Of a stretch of 64,000 nt of DNA, positions 1 to 9,026 are shown in pieces (the stretch's first letter is position 1; each line of letters starts with the position of its first letter). The stretch spans positions 25,178,488 through 25,242,487 of the forward strand of contig JAVGWX010000025.1 in NCBI GenBank assembly GCA_036924085.1. The letters run 5' to 3'. Source of the stretch: Ariolimax columbianus. Lineage: Eukaryota > Mollusca > Gastropoda > Stylommatophora > Arionidae. The notes beneath the pieces are model-generated. The model was not told the origin of the DNA. It worked only from the letters and a program-made list of their open reading frames with translations, and made no database searches. A program made the position numbers and the translations under genes.

Positions 1-357
1 GCAAGTAACTTACGAGGTGACACAATAAACAGTGCAAGTAACTTACGGGCTGACACAATAAACAGTGCAAGTAACTTAGGGGCTGACACAATAAACAGTG
101 CAAGTAACTTAGGGGCTGACACAATAAACAGTGCAAGTAACTTAGGGGCTGACACAATAAACAGTGCAAGTAACTTAGGGGCTGACACAATAAACAGTGC
201 AAGTAACTTAGGGGCTGACACAATAAATAGTGCTAGTAACTAACGGGCTGACACAATAAACAGTGCTAGTAACTAACGGGCTGACACAATAAATAGTGCT
301 AGTAACTTAGGGGCTGACACAATAAATAGTGCTAGTAACTAACGGGCTGACACAATA
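1..357. repeat. 33-bp minisatellite, about 11 copies
   Basis: Head-to-tail copies of a 33-bp unit containing the core GACACAATAAACAGTGC. Early copies differ by a few bases, and later copies carry TAAATAGTGCTAG. The array probably continues left of the window. The same unit occurs once at about 17431-17461, in the 3' end of LINE D, so the array looks like an expanded LINE tail. Confidence 0.95.
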
Positions 358-1347
358 AAACTGCCCAAAGACTGGAATAATGCACATGTTATCCCCATCC
401 TGAGAGGCAATAAACCTCCGAACCAGAAACCTACCGCTCCATCTCATTAACCTCATGCCTTTAAAAATAAAAAAAAAAAAGAATGGTAAACGCACGCCTG
501 GTCCCTTGAGAGCTGAGAAATCCTTTGACATGAACAGGAAGGATTCAGACAAGATAGTTGCACAGAAGACCAGCTTTTCAGATTAACACAGAAGATTCAC
601 AATGGGTTCTAAAATAAGAAGCATACAGTAGCAATCTTCTTCGACTTACAACAGGCCTATGACTGAGTATGGAGAAAAGGTCTCTTGGTGAAGATGACTG
701 ACGTGGGGATTAGTGAAAAGCTGTACAACTGGATAAAATATTTCCACATTGACCAAACAAACCAGACAAAGATGAATAGTGCAGTCTAAAGAAGTCTTAG
801 AGGAAGGCTTACCACATGGAGCTGCTTTGAGCTGCACTCTCTTTCTCATCTACTTCAGTGACCTGGCCAAGCACATCAAAGCTGAACAAGTCATGTATGC
901 TGATGATCTGACAGAGCCGTGTAGATGTAGAAAGTGCAGCACAAAGATGAAATGGAGACCTGAGAAGACTGCATGAGTGTTGTCAAATGTGGAAATTGAA
1001 GATAAACTGTGAAAAAAACTGTTTACACTATCTTTACCAATAGCCACAAAGACGCCAATAAAAATATCAGAGATTCGGAAAACAGAAATTGCCCAGAGAG
1101 GAAGAGCCTACATATCTTGGAGTCATTCTAGACCGACAAATCAGCCTCAAGAAACATGTCAAAAATGTTAAAAAATAAAGCGTTGAGGTGGCTACAATTA
1201 TTGAAGAGGCTCGCTGGTACAGCATGGGGATCAGACAAGGACACTCTGAGAGGCTTGTATTTTGGATATGTTCGCTCTACTTTAGAATACAGCAGTTCAG
1301 TCCTGACAACATGCTCACACTAATGTAGAGTCATTGGACAGAGTGCA
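358..1347 (+). pseudogene. LINE D, reverse transcriptase part (5' half of split element)
   Basis: A degenerate plus-strand reverse transcriptase, readable only across several frames. Recognisable pieces in order are a WNNAHVIPIL-like finger segment (from about 372), GLPHGAALSCTLFLIYFSDL (about 808-866), the catalytic box MYADDL (about 894-911), a YLGVILDRQ segment (about 1111-1140) and LDRVQ at 1333-1347. Stops and frameshifts are frequent, so it is dead. The reading resumes at 16222 as DRVQNN, after a 14.9-kb insertion. The piece is 5'-truncated, with no endonuclease domain before it. It belongs to the RNase H-bearing non-LTR elements, because an RNase H domain follows after 16222. Confidence 0.85.
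1336..1347. repeat. Target-site duplication of LINE A, left copy
   Basis: The 12-bp sequence GGACAGAGTGCA lies where LINE D stops and LINE A begins. The identical 12 bp recurs at 16222-16233, immediately after the GAA-rich tail of LINE A, and LINE D's reading resumes there. This brackets 1348-16221 as one insertion plus its later rearrangements. Confidence 0.9.
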
Positions 1348-1458
1348 ACTTTCCTAAGAGAGACAACTCTTACCTCAAACAACTGCTGCCTTGCAGATGG
1401 GCTGGGGACAGCCAAGGGCTAAGGAGGGCAACCTTACAGAAACGCCTGTTGAAATCGG

Positions 1459-2424
1459 ATGCACTGGGCCACAGGCCTAACGAAACAGTGCAACGTAAAT
1501 CGCTGTATGATGACGTCACAATTTAAAAGAAGACAGTATGGTGCTCACCCTGTGGAGTCCCGCCAGGCAGCGAGAGTGCCGGGCCCCACGCCTCGAAGGG
1601 GCCCACCTGATGCTACTGGTGGTCACCCACCCATGTGCTGTGGAGTCAAGGCACAAGGAGATGGGGCAAGAGCTATTGACCGAAAACCCAAGACCCTCAG
1701 AATACTACAGTGGAATGCGGAGAAAGTCCTTAACAAAAAGGTTTCCCTAACAAATCGCCTGTACGAAGGTAAGATAGACGTGGCATGCATCCAAGCAACG
1801 CACCTCAACAATAACCACAGATTTTCAATCAGAGGATACCAGACCTTCCGACTTGATAGAGAAGGTCACAAAGGATGTGTTCTGATACTGACACGTAACT
1901 GCATACCGAGTAGCGCAGTATCTGTAAATCACATCGGACAAGCAGAAATTGTAGGAGTCGACATAATGACACAAGAAACGAAAATCCGTATTTTCAACCT
2001 GTATGGCCCACCCAACAAATACCTGTCGCTCTCGAGTATGGAAATCAAGGACTCCAGCTGCCTAGTGGTTGGAGACTTTAACAGTCACTTTGAGAGATGG
2101 GGATATTTAGACACAGACAGCAGAGATGATGAAGTGGAAGACTGGGAGATAGACACAAATCTCTATCTTATCAACAGGCCGGACGACAGTCCTAGCTTCT
2201 ATTCCAGAAGATGGCATACCATCTCCACTCCAGACTTGGCCTTCTCCACGGGGGAAATCCATCACAAAATAGATCGTCAGGTACTCGACCAATTGACAAG
2301 TAGCGACCACAGGCCAATTAGGTTAGATATTGATATGGAAGTAAGCCCCCAGGAAATAAAACCGCTGCCACGTTGGAACTACAGACTGGGACAGATTTGC
2401 AATACTAACAGATGGACTGTGTGA
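1459..2424 (+). CDS. LINE A AP-like endonuclease domain (inactive)
   Basis: A 321-residue open frame with an endonuclease/exonuclease/phosphatase fold as used by non-LTR retrotransposons to nick target DNA. Visible motifs are LQWNAEK (about 83-89), RGYQTFRLDR, GDFNSH (about 205-210), TPDLAFS and SDHRPI. The residue that should be the catalytic glutamate (QETH in LINE B) is alanine here: IQATHL near residue 113. That alone should abolish nicking. The frame shifts around PLPRWNYRLGQICN, where LINE B continues RADWDRFAI, and stops. The methionine aligns with the LINE B start (MHGAASL versus MHWATGL), which supports this start. It is a broken transposon gene, not a host gene. Confidence 0.85.
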   Translation: MHWATGLTKQCNVNRCMMTSQFKRRQYGAHPVESRQAARVPGPTPRRGPPDATGGHPPMCCGVKAQGDGARAIDRKPKTLRILQWNAEKVLNKKVSLTNRLYEGKIDVACIQATHLNNNHRFSIRGYQTFRLDREGHKGCVLILTRNCIPSSAVSVNHIGQAEIVGVDIMTQETKIRIFNLYGPPNKYLSLSSMEIKDSSCLVVGDFNSHFERWGYLDTDSRDDEVEDWEIDTNLYLINRPDDSPSFYSRRWHTISTPDLAFSTGEIHHKIDRQVLDQLTSSDHRPIRLDIDMEVSPQEIKPLPRWNYRLGQICNTNRWTV

Positions 2425-2593
2425 AACTATCAACACACGAAATAATATGAAACCTATGGTGGACAGCCTAAGCAAAGCAATACTGCAAGCAGCCACCGAT
2501 ACCATCCCAAGAGGGGCTAGGAAAAACTATACATATTGGAATCATGAACTGCAGAAAGCTGAGGATGAAGTCTCAAACGCTAGGAACACGGCA

Positions 2594-2595
<2 letters not shown>

Positions 2596-2654
<59 letters not shown>
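2596..2654. repeat. GA dinucleotide microsatellite inside LINE A
   Basis: About 27 GA dinucleotides. The same microsatellite sits at the same place in every 1.27-kb tandem unit (about 8783-8822, 10057-10094, 11327-11369 and 12602-12639) with different lengths, which accounts for most of the length difference between units. Confidence 0.95.
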
Positions 2655-2807
2655 AATCTATTGAAGGACATCTCCCTCAAGGCCATCACTGCGAAATACA
2701 AAAGAACACTGAACCAAACAACAAGAGACAGTTGGAAAAAAACAAACAGAAAGCCTCAATCTAGATAAAGAAGGGAACTTCTTCTTCTTCTTCTTCTTCG
2801 TACGCAG

Positions 2808-3040
2808 TCAGACAGTAACCATTATTTTTTCGAAAAAAGCGGCGGTCATCCTGAGGCTGTCGCCACTGCCATATAGCTTGTCTTGCAGTTCCACTGGTGA
2901 TGGCCACATCTGCTCTCTCTGATCCTCGTATGTCGGGCAGTTCTGCAGCAGATGTTCAGTGGTCATTTTCCCAGTGCCGCACGGGCATTCGTAGGTACAC
3001 CCTATCTTCAATTTGTTGAATAGGTGGTACCTCAGTCTGG
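2808..3040 (-). pseudogene. LINE B C-terminal Cys/His segment
   Basis: Continuation of the LINE B polyprotein beyond the GT-rich insertion: RLRYHLFNKLKIG, then CPCGTGKMTTEHLLQNCPTY with the Cys-Cys-His-Cys spacing found after RNase H in this class, then MWPSPVELQDKLYG and a terminal FFEKIMVTV. The stop is followed directly by the GAA tail. The same segment is present at 15917-16198 (LINE A) and in decayed form at about 59600-59860. Confidence 0.8.
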
Positions 3041-3044
3041 TGTG

Positions 3045-3200
3045 GTACCACACACACACCGCACCACACCGAAGACCACACACACACACACGCTCGCACA
3101 CACACACACACCGCACCACACCGAAGACAACACATACACACACCGCACCGCACCGAAGACCATACACACACACACACGCTCACACACACACACCGCTGAA
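3045..3200. repeat. GT-rich tandem insertion inside LINE B
   Basis: On the minus strand about three copies of a roughly 50-bp GT-rich unit, each containing GTCTTCGGTG. LINE A at the same position has an uninterrupted GTGGTCTTCAGACTCCGC. The unit includes the GTCTTC of the element itself, so the array appears to have grown from element sequence. Confidence 0.75.
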
Positions 3201-4895
3201 GACAACGACCTTCTCTCTTCGGTTCAACTGGTAATAGGCATCGTTTTTGGTGTAACCAGTATGTTCGGTTTCCCATTTGGTCATGTATCTGGCTTTGATA
3301 AGCCGTTTTGACTCTTCGTACGTCATACTGGTATCTGTTTGTGGTAGTCTTGCACCTTCTTTTGCCAGTCTGTCTGCCTCCTCGTTGCCTTGGATGTTGC
3401 AGTGTGATGGGACCCACTGTACCACTACCCTTTTTGGTGCGGACTGCTGGCACAGTTTGCAGAGTGCTGCTCTTAAGTCATTAAGCTCAGTATTTTTCTG
3501 GCTTTTTAGCGCTGTGACTACGGCGAGAGCATCTGTAAGCAGGACTATATGGCTTTCATTTTCACTGTGTGTCACCATTTCTTCCACTGCCGCCCTCAGT
3601 GCCTCTGCCTCCGCTCTGAAATTGCTTGTGTACTTACCAGTAGCGAATGACAGTGTTATTTTTCTGCCATTTGGTAGGTTCAGGAATGCTCCTGCCCCTC
3701 CGTTCTGTGTTGTGTTTGTTACAGAACCGTCGGTGTATGCATGGGTCCAGTCCCTGCTTGGGTAGCTTTTCGTTATGAAGCTTAGGGTAGTATCTCTCCT
3801 TTCTTTTTCAGTCTGGCAGTTTTTGTTTGCAATACCTGGTATATTTTCTACCACCTCTGGAAATATATCCTGCCTCCAGGTAGGTTTTCGTACAGTAGTG
3901 ATGGGTTTTGGTGTTGTTAGTGCGTTTATGGGATCTTCGTGCATCTTTGCTTTGGCTATTTCTGCAAAGTTTCTCCGCTTCAGTTTCCCATTTCCCAAAT
4001 TGTATAGTCTCTGGTGCATTGGATGGTCGGTCAGCCTTCGGAGTTTCTCTGACTGCAGCTGGGCTCTGCAGTCTCTTCTATCGGTCATGGATTGCAGTTT
4101 TGTAATCTTTTCAAGTTCTACAATTGGCGTTGACTTCATGCCTTCTGTTATAATTCTCATGGCTTGGTTTTGAAGTTTGCTAACTTTATCGAAGTTCGCC
4201 TTCGCTGCTGTTGTCCATGCCGCCATGCCATACTCGAGAACTGGTCTCACTCTTCCAGTGTACAGTTTCTTTAGTATGCCTTCGTCTGCTCCCCAACTTG
4301 TGCCAGCAAGTTTCCTCATGATTGCCATTCTTTCTCTGGCTTTCATTCGGTTTCTCTCAATCTGACTTTTCCATGTCATGCGCCGATCAAATGTGACTCC
4401 CAGATAGGTTGGGTTGTCGTTTGGCTGCAGGAATTTGCCATTTAGACTTAATTTGGTATTTTGGGGTTTTAATGAAAGCGAGAATATTGTGCATGTGGTT
4501 TTCTCCTCGTTTATTTTGACCAGCCATGAGTTCGCCCACCCTTCCAGCGATGTTAGGGCCGTCTGCATCCGATTTCTTGCTATGGTGAGATTCTTTTCAG
4601 AGGTCCACATAGCCAGATCGTCTGCAAACATTGAGCTATGGACTCTTCTTGGTATATTCTCTGTAATATCGTTTATATATACCAGGAAGAGTGTGGGTGA
4701 CAGTACTCCCCCTTGGGGTACTCCCTGCTCGAGTGTCACCTTTTTGCTCATCTGCCCTTGTACTTGGACTCTGGCCGTTCTTTGTTTGAGGTAGTGGTTG
4801 ATCCACTTGTACATTTTCCCACAAACATCACTTCTTCTTAGCTTGACTCTGAGTCCGTCTTTCCAGACTTTGTCAAATGCCTTTTCCAGATCCAC
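3180..4895 (-). CDS. LINE B reverse transcriptase and RNase H ORF
   Basis: A 571-residue frame. It begins at MDLEKAFDKVWK (the real polyprotein starts upstream; the finger subdomain is lost or frameshifted). Then come GVPQGGVLSPTLFLVYINDI (58-77), the catalytic FADDL (90-94), a YLGVTFDRR thumb segment (164-172) and KLQNQAMRIITEGMKSTPI (240-258). The RNase H domain has TDGS (388-391), AEAEAL (428-433), TDALA (454-458) and WVPSHCNIQGNEEADRLA (494-511), which hold the expected Asp, Glu, Asp and His/Asp residues. The frame ends early at VVVFSGVCV because a GT-rich tandem insertion interrupts the C-terminus. The rest of the protein (FNKLKIG, then CPCGTGKMTTEHLLQNC) is readable at about 2808-3040. 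Confidence 0.9.
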   Translation of the reverse strand: MDLEKAFDKVWKDGLRVKLRRSDVCGKMYKWINHYLKQRTARVQVQGQMSKKVTLEQGVPQGGVLSPTLFLVYINDITENIPRRVHSSMFADDLAMWTSEKNLTIARNRMQTALTSLEGWANSWLVKINEEKTTCTIFSLSLKPQNTKLSLNGKFLQPNDNPTYLGVTFDRRMTWKSQIERNRMKARERMAIMRKLAGTSWGADEGILKKLYTGRVRPVLEYGMAAWTTAAKANFDKVSKLQNQAMRIITEGMKSTPIVELEKITKLQSMTDRRDCRAQLQSEKLRRLTDHPMHQRLYNLGNGKLKRRNFAEIAKAKMHEDPINALTTPKPITTVRKPTWRQDIFPEVVENIPGIANKNCQTEKERRDTTLSFITKSYPSRDWTHAYTDGSVTNTTQNGGAGAFLNLPNGRKITLSFATGKYTSNFRAEAEALRAAVEEMVTHSENESHIVLLTDALAVVTALKSQKNTELNDLRAALCKLCQQSAPKRVVVQWVPSHCNIQGNEEADRLAKEGARLPQTDTSMTYEESKRLIKARYMTKWETEHTGYTKNDAYYQLNRREKVVVFSGVCV

Positions 4896-5008
4896 CCAAA
4901 CAGCTACTGTGTGTTTCTGTGCGTGGTAGGCATCTTCTATCTCCTGGGCTATGAGGATGACCTGGTCCTCAGTGGATCTGTGCTGTCTAAAGCCGGCTTG
5001 CTGTGGAA

Positions 5009-6208
5009 TTAGTATTCGGTTTTTCTTCCAGATGCCACATCAGTCTGGTGTTTATCATCCGTTCCAACAGCTTGCCGACACAGCTCAGTAGGCACTTTCT
5101 GCAACTCATCATTCCAGTAGGGCTTATAGTTTTTCCTAGCTCCTCTTGGGATGGTTTCAGTGGCGGCTTGCATTATTGCCTTGCTTAGGCTTTCCACCCT
5201 GGGCTTCATTTTGGTGTTTCGTGTGTTGATGGTTTCACACAGCCCATCTGTCAGGATTGCAAATCTGTCCCAGTCTGCTCGTTTGTTATTCCAACGTGGG
5301 AGCGGTTTTGTTTCATGTGGGCCTACTTCCATGTCAATGGTTAGCCTGATCGGCCTGTGGTCGCTACCTACCAGTTGGTTTAGCACCTGGCGGTCTATTT
5401 TATGGTGTATGTCCTGTGTGGAGAAGGCCAAATCTGGAGTCGAGGTGGTATGCCATGTTCTTGAATATAAGCTAGGGCTATCCTCCGGCCTATTGATTAG
5501 GGAGAGATTTGCATCTATCTCCCAATCGTCCACTTCGTCACCTCTGCTGTCTGTGTCAGAGTAGCCCCATCTCTCCGAGTGGCTGTTGAAATCACCAACT
5601 ACTATGCAGTTGGAGTCTCTGACCTCCATACTCGAGAGCGATAGGTCTCTATTTGGTGGTCCGTACAGATTGAAAATGCGGAGCTTCGCCTCTTGAGCCA
5701 TTATGTCAACTCCTACAATTTCTGCTTGTCCGGTGTGATTGACAGATACCGCGCTACTCGGTATGCAGTTTCTGGTCAGTATCAGGACCCCTCCTTTGTG
5801 GCCTTCTCTATCGAGACGGAAGGTCTGGTATCCTCTGATTGAGAATTTGTGATTATTGTTGAGGTGCGTTTCCTGGATACATGACACGTCAATCTTACCT
5901 TCATGCAGGTGATGTGTTAGCGAAAGTTTTTTGTTAATGACTCCCTCCGCATTCCTCTGTAGTATTTTGAGGGTCTTGAGTTTTTGGTCAATAAAAGTTG
6001 CCCCATAGCCATGTGCCTTGACTCCACGACACATGGGTGGGTGACCACCAGTAGTCAATGGTGGGCCCCTTCGAGGCGTGAGGCCCGGCACTATCGCTGC
6101 CTGGCGGGACTCCGCAGGATGAGCGCCATGCGTTTTTCTAATCGGTTGTACTGTCATCATGCTGCGATTTACGTTGCACTGTTTTGTTAGGCTTGCGGCC
6201 CCGTGCAT
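5009..6208 (-). CDS. LINE B endonuclease ORF
   Basis: A 399-residue frame with the whole AP-like endonuclease domain: the asparagine box LQRNAEG (83-89), QETHLNNN (112-119) with the catalytic glutamate kept, GGVLI (139-143), GDFNSHSERWGY (205-216), TPDLAFS (257-263) and SDHRPI (282-287). The last 27 residues are in the wrong frame. The DNA there matches the LLSCVG...RTLRLMWHLE region of LINE A's RT, but a deletion joins it directly to ELQK and the frame is shifted. In an intact element endonuclease and RT would be one polyprotein. The enzyme nicks target DNA to prime reverse transcription. Codons are well preserved, so LINE B is younger than LINE D. Confidence 0.88.
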   Translation of the reverse strand: MHGAASLTKQCNVNRSMMTVQPIRKTHGAHPAESRQAAIVPGLTPRRGPPLTTGGHPPMCRGVKAHGYGATFIDQKLKTLKILQRNAEGVINKKLSLTHHLHEGKIDVSCIQETHLNNNHKFSIRGYQTFRLDREGHKGGVLILTRNCIPSSAVSVNHTGQAEIVGVDIMAQEAKLRIFNLYGPPNRDLSLSSMEVRDSNCIVVGDFNSHSERWGYSDTDSRGDEVDDWEIDANLSLINRPEDSPSLYSRTWHTTSTPDLAFSTQDIHHKIDRQVLNQLVGSDHRPIRLTIDMEVGPHETKPLPRWNNKRADWDRFAILTDGLCETINTRNTKMKPRVESLSKAIMQAATETIPRGARKNYKPYWNDELQKVPTELCRQAVGTDDKHQTDVASGRKTEY

Positions 6209-6340
6209 CCGATTTCAACAGGCGTTTCTGTAGGGATGCCCTCCTTAGCCTTTGGCTGTCCCCAGCCTATCTGCAAGGCAGCAGTTGTTTATGATCAGAG
6301 TTGTCTCTCTTATGGAAGTTGTCTTACCAGACTATCGAGT

Positions 6341-6890
6341 CGTCACTACTCGTGTCTATAGGGTGCGATGATGATATGTGAGATGATATATGAGATATAT
6401 GATATGGACTGGTTTACCCGGAAGAGAGGCAGTCCAGTGTGTCTGTACCCCAGGATCGTCACGTCCTGCCAGAAACGTAGCATTTGCATGTGAGTGAGGT
6501 ATCTCTTTCTCCTTTTATTTTCTTGGCTTCTATGCAGGGATGGTACGCCTAGCATTCCCCGCCACCTCGGATGTTGACACAGTGGGGCAGGTGTGCAATG
6601 TCCGCTGGTCTGCATCTCTTCTGCGTCCAGCATGATAGTTATATGGCTGATAACGTACAGAGGTAGATATCGAAGCAGAAGTGCATTTAGCCAGAGGACA
6701 AGCCTGGTAATGTCACAGAGATGTTGTTCGCCTAGTGTGCGGACAGATCTCATGGTCATTGGTTGAGTCTCGACAGTTCACAGTAAGATGGCTGCTCTAC
6801 TGTTTTCGACACCCCGACCGGGAACTAAGTCTTATGTTTGTGATTTCGCACCCCATCGCCGTATAAGGTGAGTATCAAGCAGCTGTCCGC
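6341..6890. other. Unassigned spacer between LINE B and rDNA block
   Basis: No gene is recognised. A 137-codon minus-strand frame (6346-6759) has no motif I know. On the minus strand the segment follows the 28S-like 3' end, so it could be degenerate intergenic rDNA spacer; that is inference only. A short GATATAT-rich tract lies near 6375-6405. Confidence 0.35.
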
Positions 6891-7200
6891 CCGCTTTGAT
6901 CGGCGGACGGCAGAGACCTCTTTCTGCGGTTCTACCGGACAGGGCTGGGGCGCAAGCCCCAGGTCCCGAACATGTAGGAGCCTCCCATTGCAGTGGTGCT
7001 GAGATTTTGGGCGGGATTGCGGCTTACAAGGGTTCGGCCGTAATCCCCCACATGGTAGCCTCGCGCCATTGGCTTATCAGCCTGGTACGTGTACCAAAGT
7101 GTCTGCGGCTCCTCTCGATATGAGCTGGTTTTCCGTAGCAACGCCCTGTCATTAGTAGGGTAAAACTGACCTGTCTTCAGATGGTCTATTTCCAGCACCC
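6891..7200 (-). pseudogene. Degenerate 28S rRNA 3'-end fragment
   Basis: The minus strand reads like the last few hundred bases of a eukaryotic 28S rRNA, with blocks such as GACAGGTCAGTTTTACCCTA, CGAGAGGAGCCGCAGA, AGCCAATGGCGCGAGGCTAC and CGCAATCCCGCCC in the right order. Many substitutions and short gaps compared with the conserved core show a pseudogene and not a working rRNA gene. Confidence 0.75.
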
Positions 7201-7450
7201 GTTCACTATTTTGCCAGACGAGCTTATTGAGGGCTTTTTTTTTTTGTCAGTGGCCAGGTATTTGAAATCTGCGGTTTCTGCGGGGTTAAACACGATTTCC
7301 GTAGCGTTCTTTCATAAGAGTGTTAGAGAGCTGACTTGTCTTCCGTGAGTCTAATACCAGCGTACGTTCATTATTAGACCCAACGGTAGTGCTCTCGATT
7401 TGCCAGTCTTTCTACAGTATTGGCGTGTTTAGTCAAATTAAGCCACAGGT

Positions 7451-7486
<36 letters not shown>

Positions 7487-7990
7487 GTGAGACAATCAAG
7501 TTACTTAGATGGTAGCCCCAGATTTTCGAGGTTCTAATTCCAGCACCCGTTCCATATTAGGCCCAACGAAAGCAGCACCCGTGCAATATTAGCCACAACG
7601 TATCAATAGAGGTCTTTTAGTTTGTCAATGGCCAAGTTTCTGGAACCTGCGATTTCTGCAGGGTGAAGACCAGATTACCGTAGCAGGCGCTCTTTCATTT
7701 TTGGGTTATGAGACTGAACTGTCTTCCGTGGGTCTAATACCAGCACATGTTCACTATTAAACCCCACGAAGGTGCTCTCTTTTTGACAGTCATTCTACAG
7801 TATTGGCGTGTTAAGTTAATCTTCAGGCTCCACTCCTGATAGTGCTCTTCCGTCAATTCCTTTATCAGAGCACTGGATGCAGACGAACTGAGCCACAGGG
7901 GCATAACCAAAGATTTCTGAGGGTCTAAATCCAGCACCAGTTCCATATTAGACCCCAGAAAAGTGGTCTCGGCATGTCAATCAGTTCAGT
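7201..7990 (-). repeat. Tandem ~380-bp chimeric rDNA-like repeats
   Basis: Two diverged copies of a unit of about 380 bp. Anchors recur at 7244/7620 (TTGTCARTGGCCA), 7360/7740 (CCAGCRYRYGTTCA) and 7427/7807 (GGCGTGTTWAGT). Each copy combines a 28S-3'-like piece (TTCCGTAGC, CTTGTCTTC) with a piece matching 18S around the 'proximal-to-TTGACTCAACACG' region (CTTCCGTCAATTCCTTTA). A partial third copy runs into the better 18S fragment at 7991. They are decayed rRNA fragments with no coding content. Confidence 0.7.
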
Positions 7991-8019
7991 GTTGGCCGTG
8001 TTGAGTCAAATTAAGCCGC

Positions 8020-8068
<49 letters not shown>

Positions 8069-8572
8069 TTTGCAGCCATACTTCCCCCGGAACCCAAACA
8101 CTTTGGTTTCCCGGAAGCTGCCCGCAGAGTCATCGAAGCAACTCCTGCGGATCGCTTGTCGGCATCGTTTATGGTCAGAACTACGACGGTATCTGATCGT
8201 CTTCGCGCCTCTAACTTTCGTTCTTGATTAATGAAAACATTCTTGACAAATGCTTTCGCAGTAACTCGTCTTGCGGCGATCCAAGAATTTCACCTCTAAC
8301 GCCGCAATACGAATTCCCCCGTTTGTCCCTGTTAATCATTACCTCCAGTTCCGAAAACCAACAAAATAGAACCGAGGTCCTATTCCATTATTCCATGCAC
8401 CATTTTTCAGGCAGCCGAGGCCTGCTTTGAACACTCTAATTTTTTCAAAGTAAACGCGCCGGCCACCCAGGACGCTCAGCGAAGAGCACCCGTGGGAGAG
8501 AGCCGGCAGACGGTAGGGCAGTGAACCGGCGCGAGCCGGACCGCCCGCCTGCGCCTGAGATCCAACTACGAG
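7991..8572 (-). rRNA. Partial 18S rRNA (internal fragment, probably pseudogene)
   Basis: The minus strand is a central 18S segment starting at AGCTCGTAGTTGGATC and running through the V4 region, CAAAGCAGGCC, GGTGAAATTCTTGGATCG, GATCAGATACCGTC, CATAAACGATGCCGAC, GGAATTGACGGAAGGGCACC and GGCTTAATTTGACTCAACAC. It is about 580 bp out of roughly 1.8 kb. V4 wording such as GTCCTGGGTGGCCGG fits molluscan 18S. Changes at normally invariant sites (for example GATTAACAGGGACAAACG) and the lack of both ends point to a non-functional fragment. It abuts the LINE A tandem array at 8582. Confidence 0.85.
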
Positions 8573-8779
8573 CTTTTTTTTATTTGCAATACTAACAGAT
8601 GGACTGTGTGAAACTATCAACACACGAAATAATATGAAACCTATGGTGGACAGCCTAAGCAAAGCAATACTGCAAGCAGCCACCGATACCATCCCAAGAG
8701 GGGCTAGGAAAAACTATACATATTGGAATCATGAACTGCAGAAAGCTGAGGATGAAGTCTCAAACGCTAGGAACACGGC

Positions 8780-8824
<45 letters not shown>

Positions 8825-9026
8825 AATCTATTGAAGGACATATCTCCCTCAAGGCCATCACTGCGAAATACAAAAGAACACTGAACAAAACAACAAGAGA
8901 CAGTTGGAAAAAAAAACAGAAAGCCTCAATCTAGATAAAGAATTGAACAAACTATGGAAATTAGTCAGAGCCATGAATGACGAAATACCATAAAATAAAC
9001 AAATTACCATCAAGCAGGGTGACAAC

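Larger units (their letters stand above)
1348..2768 (+). mobile_element. LINE A, 5' end and endonuclease region
   Basis: The 5' part of an APE-type non-LTR element. It starts with a 5' UTR (about 1348-1458) that matches the 5' end of LINE B (reverse complement of about 6210-6335). The endonuclease frame follows, then a linker holding a GA microsatellite. The sequence stops at 2768 in the context ATCTAGATAAAGAA, where the antisense LINE B begins. From about 2396 onward it is nearly identical to the first 370 bp of the 1.27-kb units at 8582-13670, so it is a truncated zeroth copy of that array. Confidence 0.85.
2770..6340 (-). mobile_element. LINE B, RNase H-bearing APE non-LTR retrotransposon, nearly full length
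   Basis: Antisense element read from about 6340 (5' UTR) to a GAA-repeat 3' tail at about 2777-2798. The domain order endonuclease, reverse transcriptase, RNase H, C-terminal Cys/His segment and microsatellite tail places it in the I-like superfamily; a narrower clade is not claimed. It lacks about 0.6 kb present in LINE A (the linker from ELQK to LLSCVG). It also has a one-base frameshift near 5020 and a GT-rich expansion at about 3045-3200, so it is not autonomous. It sits inside LINE A. No target-site duplication is visible because the right flank is unrelated sequence, which suggests a later rearrangement. Confidence 0.9.

Noticed and set aside
7991..8572. A functional 18S rRNA gene
   Set aside because: Only the middle third is present, invariant positions are changed, and both flanks are unrelated or decayed rDNA.
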